From the NCBI RefSeq assembly GCF_018882465.1, contig NZ_JACVOK010000002.1, positions 248,001 through 312,000 of the forward strand: DNA of 64,000 nt. The letters are read 5' to 3'. The first letter of the stretch is position 1. Each line of letters begins with the position of its first letter. This document shows, piece by piece, positions 28,146 through 37,038 of this stretch. A program made the translations under genes and the position numbers. The notes under the pieces were generated by a model. The model did not search any database. It saw only the letters and a program-made list of their open reading frames with translations, and was not told where the DNA came from. The stretch comes from Polynucleobacter sp. 73C-SIWE (GTDB taxonomy: Bacteria > Pseudomonadota > Gammaproteobacteria > Burkholderiales > Burkholderiaceae).

Positions 28146-29241
28146 AGCGACGTGGATCGTTTATGGGGCGAAGCGGCATGATGTGTATCTTGCTGCCATC
28201 CATTTCCACATGAGTGTTTTTGCCTACCTCTAATTCCAGTCTTTTGACTTCGGCTGCAGAGGCTTCCCAGCTAATTTTATGGCCACCATCATTTGTAAGT
28301 AGTTGAACGACTGCAATTTGACCTAAGGTACTGATTTGCTGGACCGTGGCTTGAATGCTGCCAGCCACTTGACTGAGGTGCAGAGTTAATCCATCGGCGG
28401 GCACCACCCAGGCAACCGGAGTGTCCGGTGGAATTTTGCCCTTATCAAGTACTTCAAACACATGACTGCTGTTATTCCAGCTCAACTTCCCAGATTTAAA
28501 AACACCTTCAAACATATTGTTGATACCAACAAGCTCTGCAACTCTAGAGTTTCTCGGTTTCTGAAAGAGAACCTGTGGGGCTGCAGTTTGCAAGCCAATG
28601 CCTTGGTCGATAACGGTAATGTGATCAGCTAATAGGTCGGCTTCACGTAAATCATGAGTCACCAGCAGAATGGGAATATTGAGATCCTTACGCAGCTCCG
28701 CCAGAATTTTGTAAAGACTTTGACGTGTAGGCGCATCAATTGCCGAAAACGGTTCATCAAGCAGCAAAGCATTGGGCTTTTTTACAAGGGCCCTCGCAAG
28801 CGCGACACGTTGTTGTTGCCCACCTGAAAGTTGATGAGGCATACGCTGTGCTAGTTCTGCAATTCCCATATGATTTAACCAATCCATTGCGATGGTTTGG
28901 CGCATTGCAAGTTCCTGTCCAGAGTTTTGCAGAGGAATGCAGATATTTTCAAGAGCAGTTAAATGCGGAAAGAGTGCATATTGCTGGAATAGGAATCCAC
29001 AAGAGCGAACTGCTGGGGGGAGTGATGTTGTGGTGCCCTGTAAATCATTGGCCTCAAACCAAATTTGATTGTCACACTCAATCTTTCCAAGGCTGGCATT
29101 GCTCAGGCCTGCAATGGTTCGTAAAACAGATGTTTTTCCACTTCCTGACGGGCCCACCAAAGCATGTAGTTGTCCTGGAGCGCATTCAATATTGATTTGC
29201 AGGGGATTTGGCAGTGTCTGCGTAACTTTAATTTTTAGCAT
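28135..29241 (-). CDS. modC: Molybdate ABC transporter ATP-binding protein
   Basis: 368 residues. Walker A is GPSGSGKTS, the signature is LSGGQQQRVALARAL, and Walker B is ALLLDEPFSA. The C-terminal part, from about residue 240, fits the regulatory region that ends in a TOBE domain (IQATVQQISTLGQIAVVQLLT), which binds molybdate in this family. It overlaps modB by one base and ends in an 11-base tail-to-tail overlap with the methyltransferase gene. No modA is present in the window. It may supply molybdenum for SoxC nearby. Confidence 0.9.
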   Translation of the reverse strand: MLKIKVTQTLPNPLQINIECAPGQLHALVGPSGSGKTSVLRTIAGLSNASLGKIECDNQIWFEANDLQGTTTSLPPAVRSCGFLFQQYALFPHLTALENICIPLQNSGQELAMRQTIAMDWLNHMGIAELAQRMPHQLSGGQQQRVALARALVKKPNALLLDEPFSAIDAPTRQSLYKILAELRKDLNIPILLVTHDLREADLLADHITVIDQGIGLQTAAPQVLFQKPRNSRVAELVGINNMFEGVFKSGKLSWNNSSHVFEVLDKGKIPPDTPVAWVVPADGLTLHLSQVAGSIQATVQQISTLGQIAVVQLLTNDGGHKISWEASAAEVKRLELEVGKNTHVEMDGSKIHIMPLRPINDPRRFTS

Positions 29242-29894
29242 TAGGCTCTCCAGCCTTTCCTGCGGGATGGATTTTGACCAAAGACCCCATAGGACACTGC
29301 AATTGCTATTAAGGATATGCCGAGCAGTAATAAAGCAAGCGCTCCAGCTCCAGCGGTATCAAAACTTTGTACCTTGTCATAAATAGCAATCGATACTGTT
29401 TTGGTTTCTCCTGGTATTGCACCACCCACCATGAGAACTACTCCGAATTCACCGAGGGTATGGGCAAAGGTCAGCACTGCTGCGCTAGTAATGCCACGCC
29501 AGGCTAATGGCAATTCAATCAAACGAAAGATCTGCCAATTCGATAACCCGCTTACTTGAGCAGCTTCAATAATTTCTGGATTGATTGCTTCAAAAGCGCG
29601 CTGTATTGGCTGTATGGCAAATGGCAAATTGACAATGAGGGAGGCAATCAGAATGCCCGTAAATGAAAATACCAGTGGAACGCCCAAAAAGCTTTTGCCG
29701 CCCAAGCCAACGAGAAGGTAATAGCCCAAAACCGTAGGGGGCAGAACGAGGGGTAGTGCTAAGCCAGCCTCTATCCAGGATTTACCTTTACCCGCTTTTT
29801 GCAGGGAATGGGCCACCCAGACCCCAAAAGGAAGGATGAGGACGAGAGTCCACAAAGCAAGCTTTAATGAGAGAAGAATGGCATCCATATCCAT
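29241..29894 (-). CDS. modB: Molybdate ABC transporter permease
   Basis: 217 residues with five or six membrane helices. LPLVLPPTVLGYYLL and the EAA loop EAAQVSGLSNWQIFRLIELP, which docks on ModC, are typical of ModB, as is FAHTLGEFGVVLMVGGAIPGETKTVSIAIY. It is the first gene of the minus-strand pair and diverges from the ArsR gene across 107 bases, which leaves no room for modA upstream. The periplasmic binding protein must be encoded elsewhere or be shared. Confidence 0.92.
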   Translation of the reverse strand: MDMDAILLSLKLALWTLVLILPFGVWVAHSLQKAGKGKSWIEAGLALPLVLPPTVLGYYLLVGLGGKSFLGVPLVFSFTGILIASLIVNLPFAIQPIQRAFEAINPEIIEAAQVSGLSNWQIFRLIELPLAWRGITSAAVLTFAHTLGEFGVVLMVGGAIPGETKTVSIAIYDKVQSFDTAGAGALALLLLGISLIAIAVSYGVFGQNPSRRKGWRA

Positions 29895-29947
29895 GATTTG
29901 ATTGTATCTGCTGATATCACTAGGGTATCTCTCTATAGAAAACGTTC

Positions 29948-29977
29948 TTGAATGTAGGTTAAATATTCGTTTATACG
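29948..29977 (+). promoter_or_regulatory. Weak candidate promoter for arsR-soxCD
   Basis: TTGAAT (29948-29953) and TATACG (29972-29977) are 18 bases apart. The -10 region lies in an AT-rich stretch with short inverted words (29962-29990) that could be the operator of the ArsR protein. Transcription would start about 20 bases before the ATG, which has no clear ribosome site. Confidence 0.35.
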
Positions 29978-30001
29978 CATATATTGATATAGATAGCCCG
30001 C

Positions 30002-30337
30002 ATGAAAGCTAAGGTTCAAAAAGCGACGAAAAACTTATCTCCCAAGCAGATGGAGAAAGTGTTTTTTCAGGTGGCGGCTTATTTCAACGTTCTCTCTGAG
30101 CCAGCACGTTTGCGCATCATGTATGCCGTATGCTCGGGTGAAAAGTCAGTATCAGAGGTGGTAGAGATGTGCGGCACTAGTCAGGCAAATGTATCTAGAC
30201 ATCTTTTAGCACTTCATCAGGCTGGCATTTTGCTAAGACGTAAAGAGGGTGTCACCGTTTATTACTCGATTGCTGATAACGCAACGGTAGAGATGTGTCA
30301 GACAGTCTGCGCCAAGATTGCTGAAGGTATTCATTAA
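30002..30337 (+). CDS. ArsR-family regulator of the sox region
   Basis: 111 residues with a winged helix-turn-helix: LSEPARLRIMYAVCSGEKSVSEV, then SQANVSRHLLALHQAGILLRRKEG and VYYSIAD. Cysteines lie at positions 44, 57, 99 and 103. Sulfur-responsive ArsR proteins (SqrR, BigR, SoxR) sense persulfides by a cysteine pair, one in the early helix and one near the end; Cys44 with Cys99 or Cys103 could be that pair, though this is inference. The arsenic-type ELCVCDL motif is absent. It heads the sox cluster with 32 bases to soxC. Confidence 0.85.
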   Translation: MKAKVQKATKNLSPKQMEKVFFQVAAYFNVLSEPARLRIMYAVCSGEKSVSEVVEMCGTSQANVSRHLLALHQAGILLRRKEGVTVYYSIADNATVEMCQTVCAKIAEGIH

Positions 30338-30369
30338 TGACAAAGTATTTATTCTGACGTAGAGGTCAA

Positions 30370-31770
30370 ATGACGAAGAAGCAAATTGAATTGAGCGCAC
30401 AGGATATCTCAGCGATTGAGAAGCCCGCCAATGGAGTTCGCCTTGTGAAAGCGCCAGAGCACTTTATCTCTCAAAAGCTAATTGCTGAAATTAATGCCAA
30501 TGGTCTTGATGAGACGCGTCGTGGCTTTTTACGTAAGGGATTCTTTTCTGCCTTAGGCGGCGCTGCAGCTGGCCTAGCAGCTCCCATGGCTTTTGCTGCC
30601 GGTGAGGGTGATCCAGCAATTTTGGAAAAACAAGAGTGGCAAACCACTTTAGGTAAAAACGTTGCCACAATGCCTTATGGCGTTCCATCAATCTATGAGG
30701 CGAACTTAATTCGCCGTGAATCTCCGGGTTTAACGCGTGTATCAGCTGCATCAGTTGCATTTACTCCTTTGCAAGGTTTGTTTGGAACGATTACTCCAAA
30801 CGGTTTGCATTTCGAACGCCATCACCAAGGTTGGTACAACCTGAATCCAGAAACACATCGTCTGATGGTGAATGGCCTAGTAAAAAATGCTCGTGTTTTT
30901 ACAATGAATGACCTGATGAGACTGCCATCAGTCTCGCGTACACATTTCATTGAGTGTGGCGCCAATACTGGTTTAGAGTGGGGCAATGTTGCCGTACCAA
31001 CTGTGCAATACACCCACGGTATGTTGTCTTGCTGTGAATTTACTGGCGTACCTCTCAAAGTCTTGCTACAAGAATGTGGTGCTGATCTGAAAAAAGGTAA
31101 GTTCCTGCTGGCTGAAGGTGGCGATGGTTCCGGGATGACTCGTACCATTAATCTCGAGGCCTGTCTTGAGGATACGATTGTGGCTTGGGGTATGAATGGG
31201 GAGATGCTGCGTCCAGAAAATGGCTTTCCATTGCGTCTAGTCGTTCCAGGCGTACAAGGTGTTAGCTGGGTGAAGTGGTTGCGTCGTCTAGAAGTGGGCG
31301 ATATGCCTTGGAATACTAAAGACGAGGCTGTTCACTATATTGAATTGATGCCAGATGGCATGCATCGTCAATACGCATCTATCCAAGAATGTAAATCTGT
31401 CATCACCACACCTTCGGGCGGACAACAATTATTGGATAAAGGCTTCTACAACGTCAGTGGTATGGCATGGTCTGGTCGCGGCAAGATTAAACGTGTTGAT
31501 GTTTCGTTTGATGGCGGCAATAACTGGCGAACTGCTCGATTAGAGACTCCGGTTCTCACAAAGTCCATTACCCGTTTCAATATTGATTGGGTATGGGATG
31601 GATCGCCAGCAATATTGCAGTCTAGAGCAATTGATGACACCGGCTATATTCAGCCATCCATCAAGATGCTACGTGATGTTCGAGGTAATCGTTCGATTTA
31701 TCACAACAATGCGATTCAGTCTTGGAAATTGGATTCAAACGGTGAGGTGAGCAATGTACAAGTTGGATAA
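30370..31770 (+). CDS. soxC: Sulfane dehydrogenase subunit SoxC (molybdoprotein)
   Basis: 466 residues. A twin-arginine signal (RRGFLRK, residues 50-56) follows an unusually long cytoplasmic leader and is followed by a hydrophobic stretch ending near FAAGEG, so the protein is exported folded. The oxidoreductase molybdopterin domain carries the molybdenum-ligand cysteine Cys196 in FIECGANTGLEWG. A Mo-co dimerisation domain forms the C-terminus. With SoxD it oxidises the protein-bound sulfane sulfur on SoxY in the periplasm, releasing six electrons. An AGAGG site precedes the ATG. It overlaps soxD by 17 bases. Confidence 0.95.
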   Translation: MTKKQIELSAQDISAIEKPANGVRLVKAPEHFISQKLIAEINANGLDETRRGFLRKGFFSALGGAAAGLAAPMAFAAGEGDPAILEKQEWQTTLGKNVATMPYGVPSIYEANLIRRESPGLTRVSAASVAFTPLQGLFGTITPNGLHFERHHQGWYNLNPETHRLMVNGLVKNARVFTMNDLMRLPSVSRTHFIECGANTGLEWGNVAVPTVQYTHGMLSCCEFTGVPLKVLLQECGADLKKGKFLLAEGGDGSGMTRTINLEACLEDTIVAWGMNGEMLRPENGFPLRLVVPGVQGVSWVKWLRRLEVGDMPWNTKDEAVHYIELMPDGMHRQYASIQECKSVITTPSGGQQLLDKGFYNVSGMAWSGRGKIKRVDVSFDGGNNWRTARLETPVLTKSITRFNIDWVWDGSPAILQSRAIDDTGYIQPSIKMLRDVRGNRSIYHNNAIQSWKLDSNGEVSNVQVG

Positions 31771-32842
31771 ATTATTTGCTCGCTTAGCGCTTGTCGTTTT
31801 AGCAGTACTCTGTACACAGTTAGCTTATGCACAAAGTACTCAGGGATCTATGAAGTTTCCTGGCATTGGGCGCAACGCAACGCCCGCCGAAGTGATGGCT
31901 TGGGATATTGATGTACGCCCAGACTTCAAGGGGCTGCCAAAGGGGTCTGGCTCCGTTGCGCAAGGTCAAGTGATTTGGGAATCTAAGTGCGCCAGTTGTC
32001 ACGGTGTGTTTGGTGAGTCCAATGAAATCTTTACCCCGATTGCCGGCGGGACAACCGCTGATGATGTGAAGACGGGAAGAGTTGCGTCTTTGGCTGATCG
32101 TAAGCAGCCTCAGCGCACTACCTTAATGAAGGTTCCCACGGTTTCAACATTATGGGACTACATTTATCGCGCAATGCCTTGGAATGCCCCAAGATCATTA
32201 ACGGCGGACGATACCTATGCTCTGGTGGCATTTATCTTAAGCTTAGGCGAAATCGTTCCAGATGATTTTGTCTTGAGTGATGCCAATATTGCGGAAGTGC
32301 AAAAGAAGATGCCAAACCGTAATGGCATGACTCGAAACCACGGTTTTTGGAGTATTAATGGCAAGCCGGATGTCAACGGCTCCTCTTGTATGAACAATTG
32401 CGTTAAGTTTGTGCAAATTGGATCTGAATTGCCTGATTTCGCAAGAAATGCCCATGGCAATATTGCAGAGCAAAATCGTCTCTATGGACCTTATCGGGGA
32501 TCGGATTCTACTAAGCCACCAATAGCAAAGTTGCCCGGCTCGTCAGGCGAGGGTTTGGCGCATGCTGCTGATACTCATGCGCCCACAACTAAGGGCCCTG
32601 CAGCATTATTTAAGAATGAGAACTGCTCAGCATGTCATGCTCCCAATGCCAAGTTGGTGGGCCCATCTATTGCTGATATTGCCAATAAGTACAAAGGCCA
32701 AAGTGGGGCTCAAGAAAAGCTCATGGCTAAGGTCAAAAATGGTGGCTCAGGGGTATGGGGAGCCATTCCGATGCCGCCACAGGCGCAGCTATCGGATGAG
32801 GATAGGGCAACTCTAGTGCGCTGGATGCTTACTGGACAGTAG
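31754..32842 (+). CDS. soxD: Sulfane dehydrogenase cytochrome subunit SoxD (dihaem)
   Basis: 362 residues with a Sec signal peptide (cleavage near AYAQ). Two c-type haem sites are seen, CASCH in the first half and CSACH in the second. This is the layout of dihaem SoxD, which takes electrons from the SoxC molybdenum centre. It overlaps the end of soxC by 17 bases, so the two subunits are translationally coupled. A 67-base gap with a strong AAAGGAG site separates it from soxY. Confidence 0.93.
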   Translation: MYKLDKLFARLALVVLAVLCTQLAYAQSTQGSMKFPGIGRNATPAEVMAWDIDVRPDFKGLPKGSGSVAQGQVIWESKCASCHGVFGESNEIFTPIAGGTTADDVKTGRVASLADRKQPQRTTLMKVPTVSTLWDYIYRAMPWNAPRSLTADDTYALVAFILSLGEIVPDDFVLSDANIAEVQKKMPNRNGMTRNHGFWSINGKPDVNGSSCMNNCVKFVQIGSELPDFARNAHGNIAEQNRLYGPYRGSDSTKPPIAKLPGSSGEGLAHAADTHAPTTKGPAALFKNENCSACHAPNAKLVGPSIADIANKYKGQSGAQEKLMAKVKNGGSGVWGAIPMPPQAQLSDEDRATLVRWMLTGQ

Positions 32843-32909
32843 ATTTACAGAAGGTTTTTTGAAATACCGCTATATTTGATACTAAGAGTAGATTATTAAA
32901 GGAGTTTTT

Positions 32910-33362
32910 ATGAATCAGCAGCGACGCAGTTTATTGAAATATTCAGCCGTTTTCGGCTTAATGGCTTCTGCGGGTCTCATTAGCGTAGCCCAAGCTCAAG
33001 AGTGGAATAAAGCCGCTTTTGAAGGTAAGAGCCTTGATGACGTGTTTAAGGTCTTGGGTGCTGGTACCCCTGATAAATCTGGCGCCGTAACTTTGAACGC
33101 TCCTGATATTGCGGAGAACGGTGCAGTGGTTCCAGTTGGAATTACCACCACTCTTAAAGCAGAGCAAATGGCCATCTTGGTTGAGAAAAACCCAAGCGCC
33201 TTAGCTGCTCAATTCTTCATTCCTGCTGGTACAGAGCCATTTGTTACTACACGTATCAAGATGGGTCAGACCTCCAATGTATACGCCTTGGTAAAAGCCG
33301 ATGGCAAATGGAGCATGTCCGTCAAGGAAGTGAAAGTTACCTTGGGTGGTTGCGGCGGTTAA
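32910..33362 (+). CDS. soxY: Sulfur carrier subunit SoxY
   Basis: 150 residues. A twin-arginine-like leader (QRRSLLK) is cleaved near AQAQ. The C-terminus ends LGGCGG, the swinging arm whose cysteine carries thiosulfate and its oxidation intermediates through the Sox cycle. It pairs with SoxZ, whose gene follows after 55 bases. The strong AAAGGAG ribosome site fits a protein needed in high amount. Confidence 0.97.
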   Translation: MNQQRRSLLKYSAVFGLMASAGLISVAQAQEWNKAAFEGKSLDDVFKVLGAGTPDKSGAVTLNAPDIAENGAVVPVGITTTLKAEQMAILVEKNPSALAAQFFIPAGTEPFVTTRIKMGQTSNVYALVKADGKWSMSVKEVKVTLGGCGG

Positions 33363-33417
33363 CCCGCCCAATTCATCTGAATACCATTAATTAATTACTA
33401 GATTATAAGAGGAAAAC

Positions 33418-33726
33418 ATGGCTGATCCAATGCGCGTTAGAGCTGCTGAGAACGGTGGAATTGTGGACGTAAAGATTTTGATGAAGCACGATATGGAATC
33501 TGGTCAGCGCAAAGATGCTGCTGGTAAAACTATTCCAGCATGGTTCATCAGCACAATTAATGTCAAAGCTAATGGCAAAGATGTATTGAATGGTCAATTT
33601 GGTCCAGCAGTTTCTAAGGATCCATTTTTGAACTTCAAATACAAAGGCGCTAAAGGTGACAAGATTGTTGTGAGCTGGGTAGATAGCAAGGGTGATAAGC
33701 GCACCGACGAAGCAACTGCTTCTTGA
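33418..33726 (+). CDS. soxZ: Thiosulfate-oxidation carrier complex protein SoxZ
   Basis: 102 residues, an immunoglobulin-like SoxZ with no signal peptide of its own. It is exported by riding on SoxY. MADPMRVRA, VKILMKHDMESGQRKD and the PAWFI segment are the family blocks. An AGAGGAAA site precedes the ATG. The gene directly follows soxY. Confidence 0.96.
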   Translation: MADPMRVRAAENGGIVDVKILMKHDMESGQRKDAAGKTIPAWFISTINVKANGKDVLNGQFGPAVSKDPFLNFKYKGAKGDKIVVSWVDSKGDKRTDEATAS

Positions 33727-33769
33727 TGCGAATGTCTTCACCGTCTAAATAGTTCTGAAAGGGTAACAA

Positions 33770-34585
33770 ATGCAGCGTAAATATACCTTGGGCTTAGCCT
33801 CAGGATTGCTGGCAACACTGTTGTCAGTTTCTTCATTGTCTTATGCGCAAAAGAGTGCAACTGACGATATTGCTAAATATCGCGAGATGATTGCAGACGG
33901 AAACCCTTCAGAGCTCTATGAAGCTGCTGGTGAAGATCTTTGGAAAAAACCAGCCGGCCCTAAAAATGCCACTCTAGAGAAATGTGATTTAGGTCTTGGG
34001 CCTGGAGTCGTGAAGGGCGCAGCTGCTCAGTTGCCGCGCTACTTTAAAGACACCAATAAGGTTCAAGATCTCGAGTCACGCTTGATGACCTGTATGCAGG
34101 CATTACAGGGTCGCGATCCTCAGGAAATGATTGATGCTCCTTTTCAAAAGGGGCCCAAGAAAGACATGGAGGCTATTGTTGCTTACGTAGTCACCCTATC
34201 TAAAGGTGACAAGATTAAGGTGAGCACCAATCATCCAAAAGAAAAAGAAATGTATGAGCTTGGTAAGCGCGCATTTTTCTTCCAGGGTGGTCCAATGGAT
34301 TTCTCCTGCGCATCTTGCCATGCTGAAAATGGCAAACGGATTCGCTTACAAGACCTACCAAATCTCGTTGAGCAAAAAGGTGCAGCCTTAGGCTGGGGTT
34401 ACTGGCCAGCGTACCGCGTTTCTAGCGGTCAGTTCTGGACAATGCAACAGCGCTTGAATGATTGCTATCGTCAGCAACGTTTCCCATTCCCAATCTATGG
34501 CTCAGATGTAACGATTGCTTTATCTATGTATATGGCTAAGACTGCCAATGGCGGAACAGTTGAAACGCCTGGATTAAAGCGCTAA
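33770..34585 (+). CDS. soxA: Sulfur oxidation c-type cytochrome SoxA (monohaem type)
   Basis: 271 residues with a Sec signal peptide ending near SYAQ. Only one haem site is present, CASCH in FSCASCHAENG. The N-terminal domain keeps two single cysteines (in LEKCDLG and LMTCMQAL) that would form a disulfide in place of the first haem, as in monohaem SoxA. The catalytic ligand cysteine lies in LNDCYRQQRFPFPIYGSD. SoxAX joins thiosulfate to the SoxY cysteine. soxX follows after 19 bases. Confidence 0.95.
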   Translation: MQRKYTLGLASGLLATLLSVSSLSYAQKSATDDIAKYREMIADGNPSELYEAAGEDLWKKPAGPKNATLEKCDLGLGPGVVKGAAAQLPRYFKDTNKVQDLESRLMTCMQALQGRDPQEMIDAPFQKGPKKDMEAIVAYVVTLSKGDKIKVSTNHPKEKEMYELGKRAFFFQGGPMDFSCASCHAENGKRIRLQDLPNLVEQKGAALGWGYWPAYRVSSGQFWTMQQRLNDCYRQQRFPFPIYGSDVTIALSMYMAKTANGGTVETPGLKR

Positions 34586-34604
34586 GAGATAAGAGACGAA
34601 CATT

Positions 34605-35243
34605 ATGAAAACTACACACATCAAAAAGCTCTTAACTATTGCTGGATTCATTGTTGCTTCAAGCTTATTGCAAAACGTAGCAGTGGCTCAACAAAAGAAT
34701 GATCCAAAGTTTAATAAGATGATGACCGATAGCTTTAGAGCTGAGGGCATTGCTGGCTTAGATCGCATCAATCAGGATGCAACCCAAAAGTTTTGCTCTG
34801 ATCCAGTATTTGCCAGTAGCAAACAAGGTGAAAAGATGCGCGAAAAGATTCAGAAAATCAATATGGAGTCCATCAAGCAACCTTCAGATGGAAAATATAT
34901 TGGCGACTGGAAGGCTGGCGAGAGGATTGCTCAAAGTGGCCGTGGTGCAACTTGGACAGACAAGGCTGACGCTGTTGTTGGTGGTGGTTGCTATAACTGT
35001 CACCAGATTGACGCAAAAGAAATCTCCTATGGAAATATCGGTCCTTCATTGACTGGTTACGGAAAATTACGCGGTTATTCACAAGAAGTGGTTACCTATA
35101 CCTGGAATCGTATTAATAACTCCAAGGCTTATAACGCTTGCAGCAATATGCCACGATTTGCGCACTTCAAACTCTTGAATGAACAGCAAATTCAGGATGT
35201 CATGGCCTTATTGCTTGATCCTGCCTCTCCAGTGAATCAGTAA
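34605..35243 (+). CDS. soxX: Sulfur oxidation c-type cytochrome SoxX
   Basis: 212 residues, with a Sec signal peptide (cleavage near VAVAQ). It has an N-terminal extension before the single haem site CYNCHQID, and a likely haem-ligand methionine in CSNMPRFAH. The conserved GNIGPSLTGYGKLRGY block lies between. It is the partner of SoxA. A strong hairpin with a T tract follows 21 bases after its stop. Confidence 0.94.
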   Translation: MKTTHIKKLLTIAGFIVASSLLQNVAVAQQKNDPKFNKMMTDSFRAEGIAGLDRINQDATQKFCSDPVFASSKQGEKMREKIQKINMESIKQPSDGKYIGDWKAGERIAQSGRGATWTDKADAVVGGGCYNCHQIDAKEISYGNIGPSLTGYGKLRGYSQEVVTYTWNRINNSKAYNACSNMPRFAHFKLLNEQQIQDVMALLLDPASPVNQ

Positions 35244-35264
35244 GTAGAGATACAAAATATAAAG

Positions 35265-35290
35265 AACAGGCCGACAGGCCTGTTTTCTTA
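35265..35290 (+). terminator. Rho-independent terminator between soxX and soxB
   Basis: AACAGGCC (35265-35272), loop GACA, GGCCTGTT (35277-35284) and then TTCTT. The perfect 8-base-pair GC-containing stem with a T tract is a convincing terminator on the plus strand, set between two sox genes on the same strand, 13 bases before the soxB start. Confidence 0.75.
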
Positions 35291-35302
35291 AGGGGAAATG
35301 TT

Positions 35303-37033
35303 ATGTCTTTAAGTCGTCGCGATTTTTTGCAGGCCTTGGCTATTGCATCTGCAGGCGGAATGAGTTTGCAGTCAAACTTTGCTAATGCGCAAAGCACTGC
35401 CCAAAAATTTTATGACTTACCCAAGTTCGGTAACGTTCATTTCTTGCATTTCACAGATTGTCATGCTCAGTTGCTACCAATTTACTTTCGAGAGCCTAAT
35501 GTCAATCTTGGCATTGGCGCTCAAGAGGGTAAAACTCCGCACTTAGTTGGCGAATATTTCTTAAAAGCAAACGGCATTAAACCGGGTACTCGTGATGCAC
35601 ACGCATTTACCTACCTGGACTACGTAGCAGCGGCGCAGAACTACGGCAAGATGGGTGGCTTTGCTCATATGGCTAGCTTAATTAAGCAAGTGAAGGCGAA
35701 TCGTCCTGGAGCCTTGTTGCTTGATGGTGGTGATACCTGGCAGGGTTCAGGTACTGCGCTCTGGACCAACGGCCAAGATATGGTTGATGCAGCGCTTGCT
35801 CTTGGTGTTGATGTAATGACACCGCATTGGGAAATGACCTTGGGTGAGAAGCGCGTGATGGAAATTGTCAATGGCGATTTCAAGGGCAAAGTCTCTTTCA
35901 TTGCGCAAAATATTAAGACAGCAGACTTTGGTGACATGGTATTTAACCCTTATGTCATGAAAGTGCAGAACGGCATTCAAGTGGCCATCATTGGCCAGGC
36001 TTTTCCATACACGCCAATTGCAAATCCAAGGTATTTCACCCCTGACTGGACTTTTGGTATTCAGGAAGAGAATATGCAAAAGACCATTGATGAAGTGAGA
36101 TCAAAGGGTGCAAAGGTTGTTGTACTTTTATCTCACAATGGTATGGACGTGGATTTAAAGATGGCCTCTCGCGTTCGCGGCTTAGATGCAATTATGGGAG
36201 GTCATACGCATGATGGCGTTCCTATTCCGGTGAAGGTGAAGAACGCTGGCGGAGTAACCTTAGTTACCAATGCTGGATCAAATAGCAAGTTCTTAGGCGT
36301 TCTGGATTTTGATGTGAAGGGCGGCAAACCGGTTGATTTCCGCTATAAGCTTTTCCCAATCTTTTCCAATCTGATTCCGGCTGATCCAACGATGAGTAAG
36401 TTGATCACTAAGATCAGAGCTCCGTATGAAGCTAAGCTTAATGAAAAGCTAGCCACTACTGAAGGTCTCTTGTATCGCCGTGGAAACTTCAATGGAAGCT
36501 TTGATCAGCTCATTCTTGATGGTTTGATGGCGCAGAAAAATGCAGAGATTGCTTTCTCGCCCGGCTTCCGCTGGGGTACTAGCCTCTTACCAGGCCAGGC
36601 AATTACCCGTGAGAACCTCTTAGATCAAACTGCGATTACTTATCCATACACCACTGTCACAAATATGACTGGCGAGACGATTAAAACAATCCTAGAAGAC
36701 GTTGCAGACAATTTATTTAATCCTGATCCTTACTATCAGCAAGGTGGTGACATGGTGCGTGTGGGCGGCATGCAATACGCTATTGATCCAGCTCAAACTG
36801 CTGGCAAGCGTATTACCGATATGCGCTTAAATGGCAAACCTATTGAGGCTAGCAAGACATACAAGGTTGCAGGCTGGGCACCAGTGAGCGAAGATGCTAA
36901 GAATGCTGGTGGCGAGGCAATCTGGGATGTGATGGAAAGACACCTAAGAGATGTCAAGGTTGTAAAAGCTGTCAAACTGAATGAGCCAATCATCAAAGGC
37001 GTTAACAATAATCCTGGCATGGCTCCCATTTAA
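35303..37033 (+). CDS. soxB: Thiosulfohydrolase SoxB
   Basis: 576 residues. A twin-arginine signal (SRRDFLQ, residues 4-10) is cleaved near NAQS. It belongs to the calcineurin-like/5'-nucleotidase superfamily. The dimanganese ligands include Asp52 and His54 in HFTDCHAQLLP, the active-site loop is LLDGGDTWQGSG, and LLSHNGMDVD and IMGGHTHDGVP carry further ligands. It releases sulfate from SoxY-bound thiosulfonate in the periplasm. It starts just after the terminator at 35265, with an AAGGGGAA site. Confidence 0.97.
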   Translation: MSLSRRDFLQALAIASAGGMSLQSNFANAQSTAQKFYDLPKFGNVHFLHFTDCHAQLLPIYFREPNVNLGIGAQEGKTPHLVGEYFLKANGIKPGTRDAHAFTYLDYVAAAQNYGKMGGFAHMASLIKQVKANRPGALLLDGGDTWQGSGTALWTNGQDMVDAALALGVDVMTPHWEMTLGEKRVMEIVNGDFKGKVSFIAQNIKTADFGDMVFNPYVMKVQNGIQVAIIGQAFPYTPIANPRYFTPDWTFGIQEENMQKTIDEVRSKGAKVVVLLSHNGMDVDLKMASRVRGLDAIMGGHTHDGVPIPVKVKNAGGVTLVTNAGSNSKFLGVLDFDVKGGKPVDFRYKLFPIFSNLIPADPTMSKLITKIRAPYEAKLNEKLATTEGLLYRRGNFNGSFDQLILDGLMAQKNAEIAFSPGFRWGTSLLPGQAITRENLLDQTAITYPYTTVTNMTGETIKTILEDVADNLFNPDPYYQQGGDMVRVGGMQYAIDPAQTAGKRITDMRLNGKPIEASKTYKVAGWAPVSEDAKNAGGEAIWDVMERHLRDVKVVKAVKLNEPIIKGVNNNPGMAPI

Positions 37034-37038
37034 ACCGT

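Noticed and set aside
28740-29195. Plus-strand open frame of 151 codons inside modC
   Set aside because: It covers the Walker A and signature region of modC in the other direction; its protein is low-quality and unlike any family I know.
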